Positions 57,858 through 64,000 of a stretch of 64,000 nucleotides of DNA are shown piece by piece. Numbering within the stretch: position 1 is the first letter of the stretch; the number at the start of each line of letters is the position of its first letter. The stretch is taken from positions 1,583,001-1,647,000 of the forward strand of contig NZ_CP059902.1 of assembly GCF_014127105.1 (NCBI RefSeq), written 5' to 3'. The translations under genes were made by a program, and so were the position numbers. Source of the stretch: Devosia sp. MC521. Its GTDB lineage: Bacteria; Pseudomonadota; Alphaproteobacteria; Rhizobiales; Devosiaceae. The notes under the pieces were generated by a model, which was not told where the DNA came from, made no database searches, and saw only the letters and a list, made by a program, of their open reading frames with translations.

Positions 57858-58586
57858 ATGGCGAACATCCAAAAAGTTTGGATTATTGGTGGCAGTAGCG
57901 GGATCGGTGCAGCGCTTGCGCAGGCCTATGCCGACGATGGGGCCGAGGTTACCATCAGTGGGCGCAATGCCGAGGCGCTAGAGAAAGTGGTCGCTATTCT
58001 CGGGCCGCGGCATAGTTTTGCGGTTGCCGATGTGGTTGATCCGCAATCGCTTGAAGACGCGGCTAGGGCACATGGCCCATTCGACTGCATCATCACCACG
58101 GCGGCGATCTATGATCCTGGTCCAGTGCTGGCAGCCGACCAGAAAAAAGCTGAAGACATTATCGTCGCCAATCTGACCGGAACCTACAATGTTGCGCGTG
58201 TTGGCGCGAAGAACCTCAAGCCCGGCGGGCAGTTGGCGCTCTTTGGTTCGGCTGCAGCAATTTTTGGATTGCCCAATGGGCAGGTCTATTCAGCGACGAA
58301 GGCTGGGATCGTCAATCTGGCGCAGAGCCTGCGCGTTGAGCTGGAGCCCAATGTCGATGTGCGGTTGATTACGCCGGGCTTTGTTCGGACCCGTCTGACC
58401 GATCAGAATAACTTTGAGATGCCGTTTATTTTGGAGCCCGAAGCTGCGGCACAGCGGATCTTGAAGGGGCTCAAGGGTAAGCACTTTGAGATCGCTTTCC
58501 CGCGTCGGCTGATCTGGCCTTTGCGGGTTCTGGCATGGCTGCCAAAACCCATTTCGTTTGCCTTGACTAAGCGGCTCAAACAGTGA
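57858..58586 (+). CDS. Short-chain dehydrogenase/reductase
   Basis: This 242-aa classical SDR has the NAD(P)-binding GGSSGIGAAL near residues 11-20, and the catalytic Tyr and Lys in YSATKAG near residue 155. SDRs of this type recur in rpoE-chrR stress islands with DUF2177, an FAD oxidoreductase and DUF1365, which fits the neighbours; the substrate is unknown. AGGAG lies before the ATG. The last 11 bases overlap the convergent DUF2177 gene. Confidence 0.88.
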   Translation: MANIQKVWIIGGSSGIGAALAQAYADDGAEVTISGRNAEALEKVVAILGPRHSFAVADVVDPQSLEDAARAHGPFDCIITTAAIYDPGPVLAADQKKAEDIIVANLTGTYNVARVGAKNLKPGGQLALFGSAAAIFGLPNGQVYSATKAGIVNLAQSLRVELEPNVDVRLITPGFVRTRLTDQNNFEMPFILEPEAAAQRILKGLKGKHFEIAFPRRLIWPLRVLAWLPKPISFALTKRLKQ

Positions 58587-58992
58587 GCCGCGCGGCGAAG
58601 TAACCTGCAACGGCGGCGCCACCAGTGATTGCGCCGCCCCAAATCAGGTCGACAACGGTTACCTTCCAAGACCAATCTTTCAGTGTCGCCAGATTGGTGA
58701 AGTCGTATGTGCCATAGGCAATCAGACCCAGCGCAACGCCTGCGACCAAAGCCCAAACCCAAGAATTGGCGTTGAGGGCCGGCAAAATGGCGAAGCCGAC
58801 AATCCCGATCACATAGAAGAGATAGAACACCACTGCTGCGGTCATGTTCGGCTTGTCGAGCAGGAGGTGGCCGATCTCGCTACGGTAAAAACCGATAGCG
58901 AGGAAGCCGAGCCAGATAAAATCAACCGCGAAGAATAACGCAGCCGCGCCGAAATAGGCCGCTAACAGCGTGCCGATAGAGAAACCAGCCAT
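58576..58992 (-). CDS. DUF2177 family membrane protein
   Basis: This 138-aa protein has four predicted membrane helices and the family segment AYGTYDFTNLATLKDW. Its function is unknown. It lies ten bases after chrR on the same strand, so it is likely the third gene of the rpoE-chrR operon. The family is often found in such islands. Confidence 0.88.
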   Translation of the reverse strand: MAGFSIGTLLAAYFGAAALFFAVDFIWLGFLAIGFYRSEIGHLLLDKPNMTAAVVFYLFYVIGIVGFAILPALNANSWVWALVAGVALGLIAYGTYDFTNLATLKDWSWKVTVVDLIWGGAITGGAAVAGYFAARLTV

Positions 58993-59002
58993 TTTGCACT
59001 CC

Positions 59003-59656
59003 TTAGATGCCGAGGTACGGTTGCATAAAGCGAACCAGTCGCGAGCTAAATTTGAGCGGTGCGTCAGTAACCGCTAGGCAGATACAGTCCATGTCCGTGC
59101 CAGCGATGGGCTGGTGCGTGAGGGAGCCGTCTGCTTCTTCAAGATCGCCGGGGCCGAAACGATCCACTTCATCGTGAAAACTGCCCTGGAGAACGAGTGT
59201 AAGCTCGCGCCCGCCATGGCTGTGTTCAGGGACAGGCTTGCCCGCAGGGATGCGGAGCAGGCGAACCATGGTTTCCCCATCATTGATGGGCAAAATGACC
59301 TGATGCGCATTGCCGATGCGCTTCCACTTGATCTGATCGAAACGCCCAACATAGTCGCGGAGAGGCTGCGGGATTTCGCCAACAGTAACCTGTTCGTCAC
59401 GTACCGGTTTGGCAGCTCGTGGTGCGGGTTCGACTTCCAAGCGTTCGGCAAAGCTTTCCCATGCGTCAGCAGGACCGGCGACGGGCGCGATCTCGGCCAA
59501 AAGCGCGCCAGCAGTGGCTTCGATGATGTCGAGGCGCTGGCGGCACTCTGGGCACATGGCCAAGTGTGTGGCGATTGCCAATGACCAACCCTCGGCCAGA
59601 TTGCCGGATGCGTAATCGAGCAGTAGCGCTTCGCTTGTGTGGTGATGAAGGCTCAT
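59003..59656 (-). CDS. chrR: ChrR-type zinc anti-sigma factor
   Basis: This 217-aa cytosolic anti-sigma factor holds the RpoE-type sigma factor and releases it under singlet oxygen or organic peroxide. The anti-sigma domain has His6, His31, Cys35 and Cys38 (HLAMCPEC). The C-terminal cupin has His145, His147, Glu151 and His181, with the same spacing as the zinc ligands reported for Rhodobacter ChrR (141, 143, 147, 177). All known metal ligands are therefore present. Its start overlaps the sigma factor stop. Confidence 0.93.
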   Translation of the reverse strand: MSLHHHTSEALLLDYASGNLAEGWSLAIATHLAMCPECRQRLDIIEATAGALLAEIAPVAGPADAWESFAERLEVEPAPRAAKPVRDEQVTVGEIPQPLRDYVGRFDQIKWKRIGNAHQVILPINDGETMVRLLRIPAGKPVPEHSHGGRELTLVLQGSFHDEVDRFGPGDLEEADGSLTHQPIAGTDMDCICLAVTDAPLKFSSRLVRFMQPYLGI

Positions 59657-60333
59657 TTCAGGTCCTCCAATGCCGTGCGAAGGCGCCCGAAGGCGAGGCG
59701 AATGCGGGATTTTACGGTGCCGATCGGCAAGCTCAATTGCTTGGCAATGGTGCTGTGCGACGCTTCTTCGAAAAACGAGAGCTTGATCAGGTCGATCTGT
59801 TCCTGTGGTAGAGTTTGCATGGCCTTTTGAACTGCGTCTTGTCGTTGCCTCTGAACTAAGATGTCCGTCGGCTCCGGTTCCGGGTCGGCCATGAGGGCAG
59901 GGTCATTCAGGTCGAATTCAGGACGCTTCTGGCGGCGCCAGGCGTCGATATAGGTGTTGCGCGCGATGGCGAAAATCCATGCACCAGCGGACCCGCGCAT
60001 GGGGTCAAACTGCTCGGCTTTGCGCCATATGGCGAGCATGACCTCTTGCACCAAATCCTCGGCCGCCTGGACGTCCCGCGTATGCTTGATGAGATAGGCA
60101 CGAATGCGAGGCGAATAGAGAGTGAATATCTTACGTAAGGCCGCCACGTCGCGGCTTTCGGCGACCGCTACCAGGCAACTGGTAACCAGCTCGTTCTCTG
60201 TCGCATCGCTCGTTTTCGGGATGTTACTCGTCACGCGGCCACGCCCATTTGCAGCGCGTAACATGTTGTTACGGCTAGGTGGAAAAGCAGCACTCTCGCA
60301 CGGTCCCGTATCGGGGTAAATCGCAAGTGTCAT
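59653..60333 (-). CDS. rpoE: ECF sigma factor of the RpoE/ChrR (ECF11) type
   Basis: This sigma factor has region 2 (RIRAYLIKHTRDVQAAEDLVQE, interior) and region 4 (SFFEEASHSTIAKQLSLPIGTVKSR, interior). The start is uncertain: ATG 60333 (226 aa) lies only nine bases after the -10 element and would be leaderless; ATG 60264 or GTG 60234 (193 aa) would give a leader and a length closer to homologues. The gene is autoregulated by its own promoter type and divergent from the FAD oxidoreductase. It partners with chrR. Confidence 0.92.
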   Translation of the reverse strand: MTLAIYPDTGPCESAAFPPSRNNMLRAANGRGRVTSNIPKTSDATENELVTSCLVAVAESRDVAALRKIFTLYSPRIRAYLIKHTRDVQAAEDLVQEVMLAIWRKAEQFDPMRGSAGAWIFAIARNTYIDAWRRQKRPEFDLNDPALMADPEPEPTDILVQRQRQDAVQKAMQTLPQEQIDLIKLSFFEEASHSTIAKQLSLPIGTVKSRIRLAFGRLRTALEDLK

Positions 60334-60341
60334 GCCTCAAT

Positions 60342-60367
60342 TACGGCATCACATAAAACTTGGATCA
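60342..60367 (-). promoter_or_regulatory. ECF11-type promoter of rpoE-chrR-DUF2177
   Basis: On the minus strand, TGATCC (60362-60367) and CGTA (60342-60345) are separated by exactly 16 bases. This agrees with the TGATCC-type promoters known for RpoE/ChrR sigma factors and implies autoregulation. Confidence 0.78.
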
Positions 60368-60421
60368 CTCGCCGCTCAGGAAAAAAATGGCGGCAGCGAG
60401 AAAGCTCTGCGTCACCTTTGA

Positions 60422-60447
60422 TGATCCAATCGCGTTGTATCTGCGTA
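60422..60447 (+). promoter_or_regulatory. ECF11-type promoter of the FAD oxidoreductase operon
   Basis: TGATCC (60422-60427) and CGTA (60444-60447) are separated by 16 bases, identical in form to the divergent rpoE promoter 54 bases away. Transcription would start near 60455, ahead of AAGGGA (60464-60469) and ATG 60479. Confidence 0.8.
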
Positions 60448-60478
60448 GTGCTGATGACACTTCAAGGGACCTCTATAT

Positions 60479-61822
60479 ATGTATCACGAACCTGCACCGT
60501 TCTCTGGCGCTCAACCGCTCCGTCAAAGGATCGCTGTTGTGGGGAGTGGTATCTCCGGATTGTCGGCCGCCTGGCTCCTGAGCAAAACCAACGACGTCGT
60601 CTTGTATGAAGCGGCAGACCGTTTGGGTGGGCACTCCAACACCATTGACGTGCCAGGCACCGGGCCGGTGGACACAGGGTTCATCGTCTATAACAACAAG
60701 AATTACCCCAATCTCGAAGCCATGTTCGATCACCTTGGCGTTGCTAGTGAGCGGACGGTTATGTCGTTTGCGGCTTCGCTGGATAATGGCGAGTTTGAAT
60801 ATTGCGGCGAGGGGCTCAATGGCATGTTGGGTCAGCGCCGGAACATGTTCCGCAAGCGCTTCTGGCAATTGTTCCGCGATATTCTGCGTTTCTATCGCGA
60901 AGCGCCGCGCGATCTCTCGCGCAGTGAAATTCGCGGACTGACCGTGGACGAATATCTGCGACGCCAAAACTATTCGGACTCGTTCGTTGACGGTCACCTG
61001 TTGCCGATGGCGGCGGCGATCTGGTCCTCCAGCGCTGAAGACATACGCTCTTACCCGCTGCTGGCCTTCGTGCGTTTCTTTGAAAGCCACGGCCTGCTGA
61101 CGTTGTTGCAGCGCCCCGATTGGCGCACGGTGACAGGCGGGAGCCGTAATTACGTGCAAACTCTTGCACGTGAATTTGCTGGCGAAATCCGGCTCAATAC
61201 GCCAGTCGCCAAGGTGGTTCGTGACGGGCGTGGGGTGACCGTTATTGACGGGTCTGGGCACTCTGATCGTTTCGATAAGATTTTGATCGCCAGCCATGCG
61301 GATCAGGCTCTCGCAATGCTCGATGCGCCAGATGGTAGTGAGCAGGCTTTGCTCGGTGCGTTCCGCTACACCCACAATTTGGCTGTCGTCCATAAGGACA
61401 AAAGCTTTATGCCGCGCCGCCGTAATATCTGGTGCTGCTGGAATTATGTCGGCGAAAATGACGGCCACACCGAAAGCCTTTGCGTTACCTATTGGATGAA
61501 CGCGCTGCAGAATTTCAAGGGTGACGATATTTTTGTGACCCTCAATCCGGCGCGCGAAGCGCAGGGGGAAATCGCCCGTTTCGATTACACCCATCCCTTG
61601 TTCGATTCCGCTGCTATTCACGCGCAGGAAAACCTCTGGCGCATTCAGGGCCTGCAGAACACGTTCTACGCAGGCGCGCATTTCGGCCGTGGCTTCCATG
61701 AAGATGGTTTACAGTCGGGCCTTGCGGCGGCGGAAGCCATGGGGTCGCTGCCACGGCCTTGGTCGGTCAAGAACCAGTCTGGCCGGATTACGCTGGCACC
61801 GGCGGAAGCTCTGGTGGCATGA
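60479..61822 (+). CDS. FAD-dependent oxidoreductase (amine-oxidase/desaturase-like)
   Basis: This 447-aa flavoprotein has an N-terminal dinucleotide fold, AVVGSGISGLSAAWLLS (near residues 19-36), then YEAADRLGGHSNT. Relatives in the RpoE/ChrR regulon of Rhodobacter act in fatty-acid modification (UfaD-type, furan fatty acid pathway); whether this one does so is inference. It is under a TGATCC-CGTA promoter and its stop overlaps the DUF1365 start. Confidence 0.88.
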   Translation: MYHEPAPFSGAQPLRQRIAVVGSGISGLSAAWLLSKTNDVVLYEAADRLGGHSNTIDVPGTGPVDTGFIVYNNKNYPNLEAMFDHLGVASERTVMSFAASLDNGEFEYCGEGLNGMLGQRRNMFRKRFWQLFRDILRFYREAPRDLSRSEIRGLTVDEYLRRQNYSDSFVDGHLLPMAAAIWSSSAEDIRSYPLLAFVRFFESHGLLTLLQRPDWRTVTGGSRNYVQTLAREFAGEIRLNTPVAKVVRDGRGVTVIDGSGHSDRFDKILIASHADQALAMLDAPDGSEQALLGAFRYTHNLAVVHKDKSFMPRRRNIWCCWNYVGENDGHTESLCVTYWMNALQNFKGDDIFVTLNPAREAQGEIARFDYTHPLFDSAAIHAQENLWRIQGLQNTFYAGAHFGRGFHEDGLQSGLAAAEAMGSLPRPWSVKNQSGRITLAPAEALVA

Positions 61823-62574
61823 CGCAAATCGTCAATTCGGCGATCTATGTTGGGGAGGTGGTGCATCAGCGCCATCGCCCCAAGAAACACGCGCTGAAAT
61901 ACCGTGTTTTCTCTCTGCTCATCGATCTCGACGAGCTGCCATTGCTCAATACGCTCAAGCACTTTGGGCATAATCGGCGGGCTCTGTTCTCGTTTCTCGA
62001 TGCGGACCATGGAGATGGTGGCAGTCTTCGGGACTGGGCAGAAGGGCGGCTGACGGAGGCAGGGTTTGCCAAGCCGAGCCGGATTCGCGTTCTATGCTAT
62101 CCGCGCATTTTGGGTTACGTGTTTAATCCGCTGACCGTCTGGTATTGCGACGATGAAAATGGCGCGCCGATAGCCACCATTTATGAGGTCCATAATACAT
62201 TTAAAGAGCGGCACACCTATGTGTTGGGCGCTAACGATATCGAACAGAGCGCCGAGAAGGGTTTTTACGTTTCGCCCTTCATCGATATGGATTGCGTCTA
62301 TAATTTCCGTCTGGTTTTGCCGGGCGAGCGGGTGATGGTGGCCATCAACGAGACGCAAAATCGGGAACCACTGCTTTACGCGGCTTTCACCGGAACACGG
62401 CAGGATTTCTCCGATAAAGTTCTGAAGTCGCTATTCTTTTCGCACCCATTGATGACGCTCAAAGTTACGGGTGGGATCTATGTGGAGGCGCTAAAGTTGC
62501 TCTCCAAGGGGATCAAAATTCGTTGGCACACGGGACGGAAAAAGCCCGCAGCGGCGAGCCAGCGTATCTCTTAA
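61819..62574 (+). CDS. DUF1365 family protein
   Basis: This 251-aa protein has the family segments HRPKKHALKYRVFSLLIDLDE and RVLCYPRILGYVFNPLTVWYC. Function is unproven; it is nearly always next to the FAD oxidoreductase, usually followed by a cyclopropane-fatty-acid-synthase-like methyltransferase. That third gene is absent here. ATG 61819 overlaps the preceding stop. Its stop overlaps the convergent moeA stop (62571-62574). Confidence 0.9.
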   Translation: MTQIVNSAIYVGEVVHQRHRPKKHALKYRVFSLLIDLDELPLLNTLKHFGHNRRALFSFLDADHGDGGSLRDWAEGRLTEAGFAKPSRIRVLCYPRILGYVFNPLTVWYCDDENGAPIATIYEVHNTFKERHTYVLGANDIEQSAEKGFYVSPFIDMDCVYNFRLVLPGERVMVAINETQNREPLLYAAFTGTRQDFSDKVLKSLFFSHPLMTLKVTGGIYVEALKLLSKGIKIRWHTGRKKPAAASQRIS

Positions 62575-63764
62575 ATCGGCAGGGCGCGGACCAGCGCGCC
62601 TTCCGCTTGGCCAGGGTCGTGCTCGGGCTGAATGATCAGCATATCGGCTTGAGAGAGCGCCGATGTATGGCCGCTGTCGGTCTGGGAAATTGGTAACAAT
62701 TTCGGACCCATAGCGGTGTGGATGAGCTTGGCGCGCATAAAATGGCGGCGGGCTGTGTTCGGTGGCGTTGGTGCCGCCAATGGTAACGTCCAGGCTTCGG
62801 CCTGAGCCTGTCCAAGCCAATGACGAAGCGCTGGCACGATGAACACGAGCGCGGTGACCATGGCCGAAACCGGATTGCCCGGAAGGCCGAAGACGAGTGT
62901 TCTGCCGCGTGTACCGAACATCAGCGGCTTGCCGGGACGCATGTTGATGCGCCAGAAATCCAGTTCGACACCGAGGTCTTTGAGCGCGCCTTGAACGAGG
63001 TCGTGTTCGCCGACCGAGGCACCACCGGTGGTGATGACAATGTCGGGTTCACTGGCAAAAACAACAGCAAGACGGTTACGCAACACATCGTCATCATCCG
63101 GGATGATGCCGAAATCGTCGACGCTCGAGGCGTAAGGCGTGAGCAGAGCGCTCAGGCCAAACGAGTTCGACGCGACGATCTGATCAGGGCCGAGTGGATT
63201 GCCGGGAAGAACGAGTTCGTCGCCGGTGGCGACCAGAGCGATCTTGGGTCGTTGGGCGAGGGTGAGCGTGGCGCAATTGGCGGCGGCCGCGACTGCGATC
63301 TGCATGGGCGTCAGCTGGGTTCCGGCTTCCAGCAACACTTGTCCGGTGTGAAAATCGTTCCCCTTGGGGCGAACGCTGTGGCCAAAGCGGGCAGGGGCGG
63401 TGAAGCGGACGAAATCCCCTTCGCGCACTGCTTCTTCCTGCATGATGACTGTATCGGCGCCGGGTGGAACGGGCGCGCCGGTGAAAATGCGCACGGCTTC
63501 GCCCGCGCCAACTGTACCCGAAAACCCCGCGCCCGCTTGCGACATGCCGATGACGCGCAACAAGGCGGTTTCGGTAACATCCGCAGCACGCATGGCGTAG
63601 CCGTCCATGGCGCTGGCGTCAAAAGGAGGCTGGTCATGCAGGGCCATAACTGGGCCCGCGAGCACACGACCAAGAGCGTCCTGTAAGGCGACTGTTTCCG
63701 ATTGGACCGCAGGAACGCGGGCCAAAATAGCGGTTAGGGCGTCGTCGACAGGGAGAAGGCTCAT
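62571..63764 (-). CDS. moeA: Molybdopterin molybdenumtransferase MoeA
   Basis: This 397-aa enzyme inserts molybdate into adenylated molybdopterin. The N-terminal segment [24 protein letters not shown], the [13 protein letters not shown] segment, and the [17 protein letters not shown] and [12 protein letters not shown] motifs are diagnostic. The ATG overlaps the moaC stop, so both lie in one minus-strand operon. In relatives lexA usually follows directly; here 12 kb of accessory DNA intervenes. Confidence 0.95.
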   Translation of the reverse strand: MSLLPVDDALTAILARVPAVQSETVALQDALGRVLAGPVMALHDQPPFDASAMDGYAMRAADVTETALLRVIGMSQAGAGFSGTVGAGEAVRIFTGAPVPPGADTVIMQEEAVREGDFVRFTAPARFGHSVRPKGNDFHTGQVLLEAGTQLTPMQIAVAAAANCATLTLAQRPKIALVATGDELVLPGNPLGPDQIVASNSFGLSALLTPYASSVDDFGIIPDDDDVLRNRLAVVFASEPDIVITTGGASVGEHDLVQGALKDLGVELDFWRINMRPGKPLMFGTRGRTLVFGLPGNPVSAMVTALVFIVPALRHWLGQAQAEAWTLPLAAPTPPNTARRHFMRAKLIHTAMGPKLLPISQTDSGHTSALSQADMLIIQPEHDPGQAEGALVRALPI

Positions 63765-64000
63765 GGTGTGCGCTGATAATCGCCGGATTTGCCGCCGGAT
63801 TTTTCCACCAAGCAGAGGTCTGAGATGACCATAGCGCGGTCGATACCCTTTGCCATGTCGTAAAGGGTCAATGCTGTGGTCGACGCGGCGACCAAAGCTT
63901 CCATTTCGACGCCGGTCTGGCCCGTGGTCTCGGCGGTGACGCGGATGAGAATAGAGGTGTCGCTATCGCCCTCGATCTCGACGCTAACCTTGGTTAGCGG
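63761..64000 (-). CDS. moaC: Cyclic pyranopterin monophosphate synthase MoaC (5' truncated)
   Basis: Seventy-nine C-terminal residues are in the window; the start lies beyond the right edge. The segments [20 protein letters not shown] and [12 protein letters not shown] are the MoaC signature. It makes cyclic pyranopterin monophosphate, the first intermediate of molybdenum cofactor. It is coupled to moeA by an ATGA overlap. Confidence 0.95.
   Translation of the reverse strand, partial: PLTKVSVEIEGDSDTSILIRVTAETTGQTGVEMEALVAASTTALTLYDMAKGIDRAMVISDLCLVEKSGGKSGDYQRTP

Noticed and set aside
62820..63686. 288-codon plus-strand ORF opposite moeA
   Set aside because: Antisense shadow of moeA with no family features.

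Overview
The window is about 64 kb of a moderately GC-rich alphaproteobacterial chromosome. Gene order (nuo-birA-rnj-DUF1467-proS-lolC/D-dnaE; rpsB-tsf-pyrH-frr-uppS-cdsA-rseP-bamA-lpxD-fabZ-lpxA-lpxB; gltA, gltX, comEC, lexA, moeA, moaC) and direct-repeat LexA boxes (GAAC-N7-GAAC) place it in the Hyphomicrobiales. The protein sequences look Devosia-like, but genus is inference only. No rRNA, tRNA or CRISPR array was seen.

Region 1 (1-25 kb, + strand) holds respiratory complex I from a partial nuoC to nuoN, with a long-tailed NuoE and a small two-helix membrane protein between nuoE and nuoF. It continues with birA, RNase J, DUF1467, proS, the LolCD lipoprotein exporter and dnaE. Between lolD and dnaE lies a 32-codon membrane ORF whose promoter spacer contains a perfect LexA box, like that of lexA itself 29 kb away. 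It is the best candidate here for an undescribed system (an SOS-induced SidA-like micro-protein).

Region 2 (25-40 kb) is a translation and envelope block: rpsB, tsf, pyrH, frr, uppS, cdsA, rseP, bamA, lpxD, fabZ, lpxA and lpxB on +, then gltA and gltX on -. dxr (usually cdsA-dxr-rseP) and lpxI (usually lpxA-lpxI-lpxB) are absent from their usual places.

Region 3 (40-64 kb) is a core backbone (comEC, lexA, moeA, moaC) with accessory modules inserted. (a) 42.4-48.9 kb: GH42 beta-galactosidase, SMP-30 lactonase, KDPGal aldolase (dgoA) and KDGal kinase (dgoK), divergent from a XylD-type IlvD/Edd dehydratase; together these give most of a DeLey-Doudoroff galactose route. (b) 50.3-56.2 kb: a BMP-type nucleoside/nucleobase ABC importer with a cytosine-deaminase-like amidohydrolase. 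(c) 56.3-57.8 kb: an IS481-family element with a frameshifted transposase, flanked at both ends by 5'-truncated sugar ABC transporter genes pointing outward, a deletion or rearrangement scar. (d) 57.9-62.6 kb: an ECF sigma/ChrR photo-oxidative stress island (SDR, DUF2177, chrR, rpoE, FAD oxidoreductase, DUF1365) with two divergent promoters of form TGATCC-N16-CGTA. The window ends in moeA and a partial moaC.
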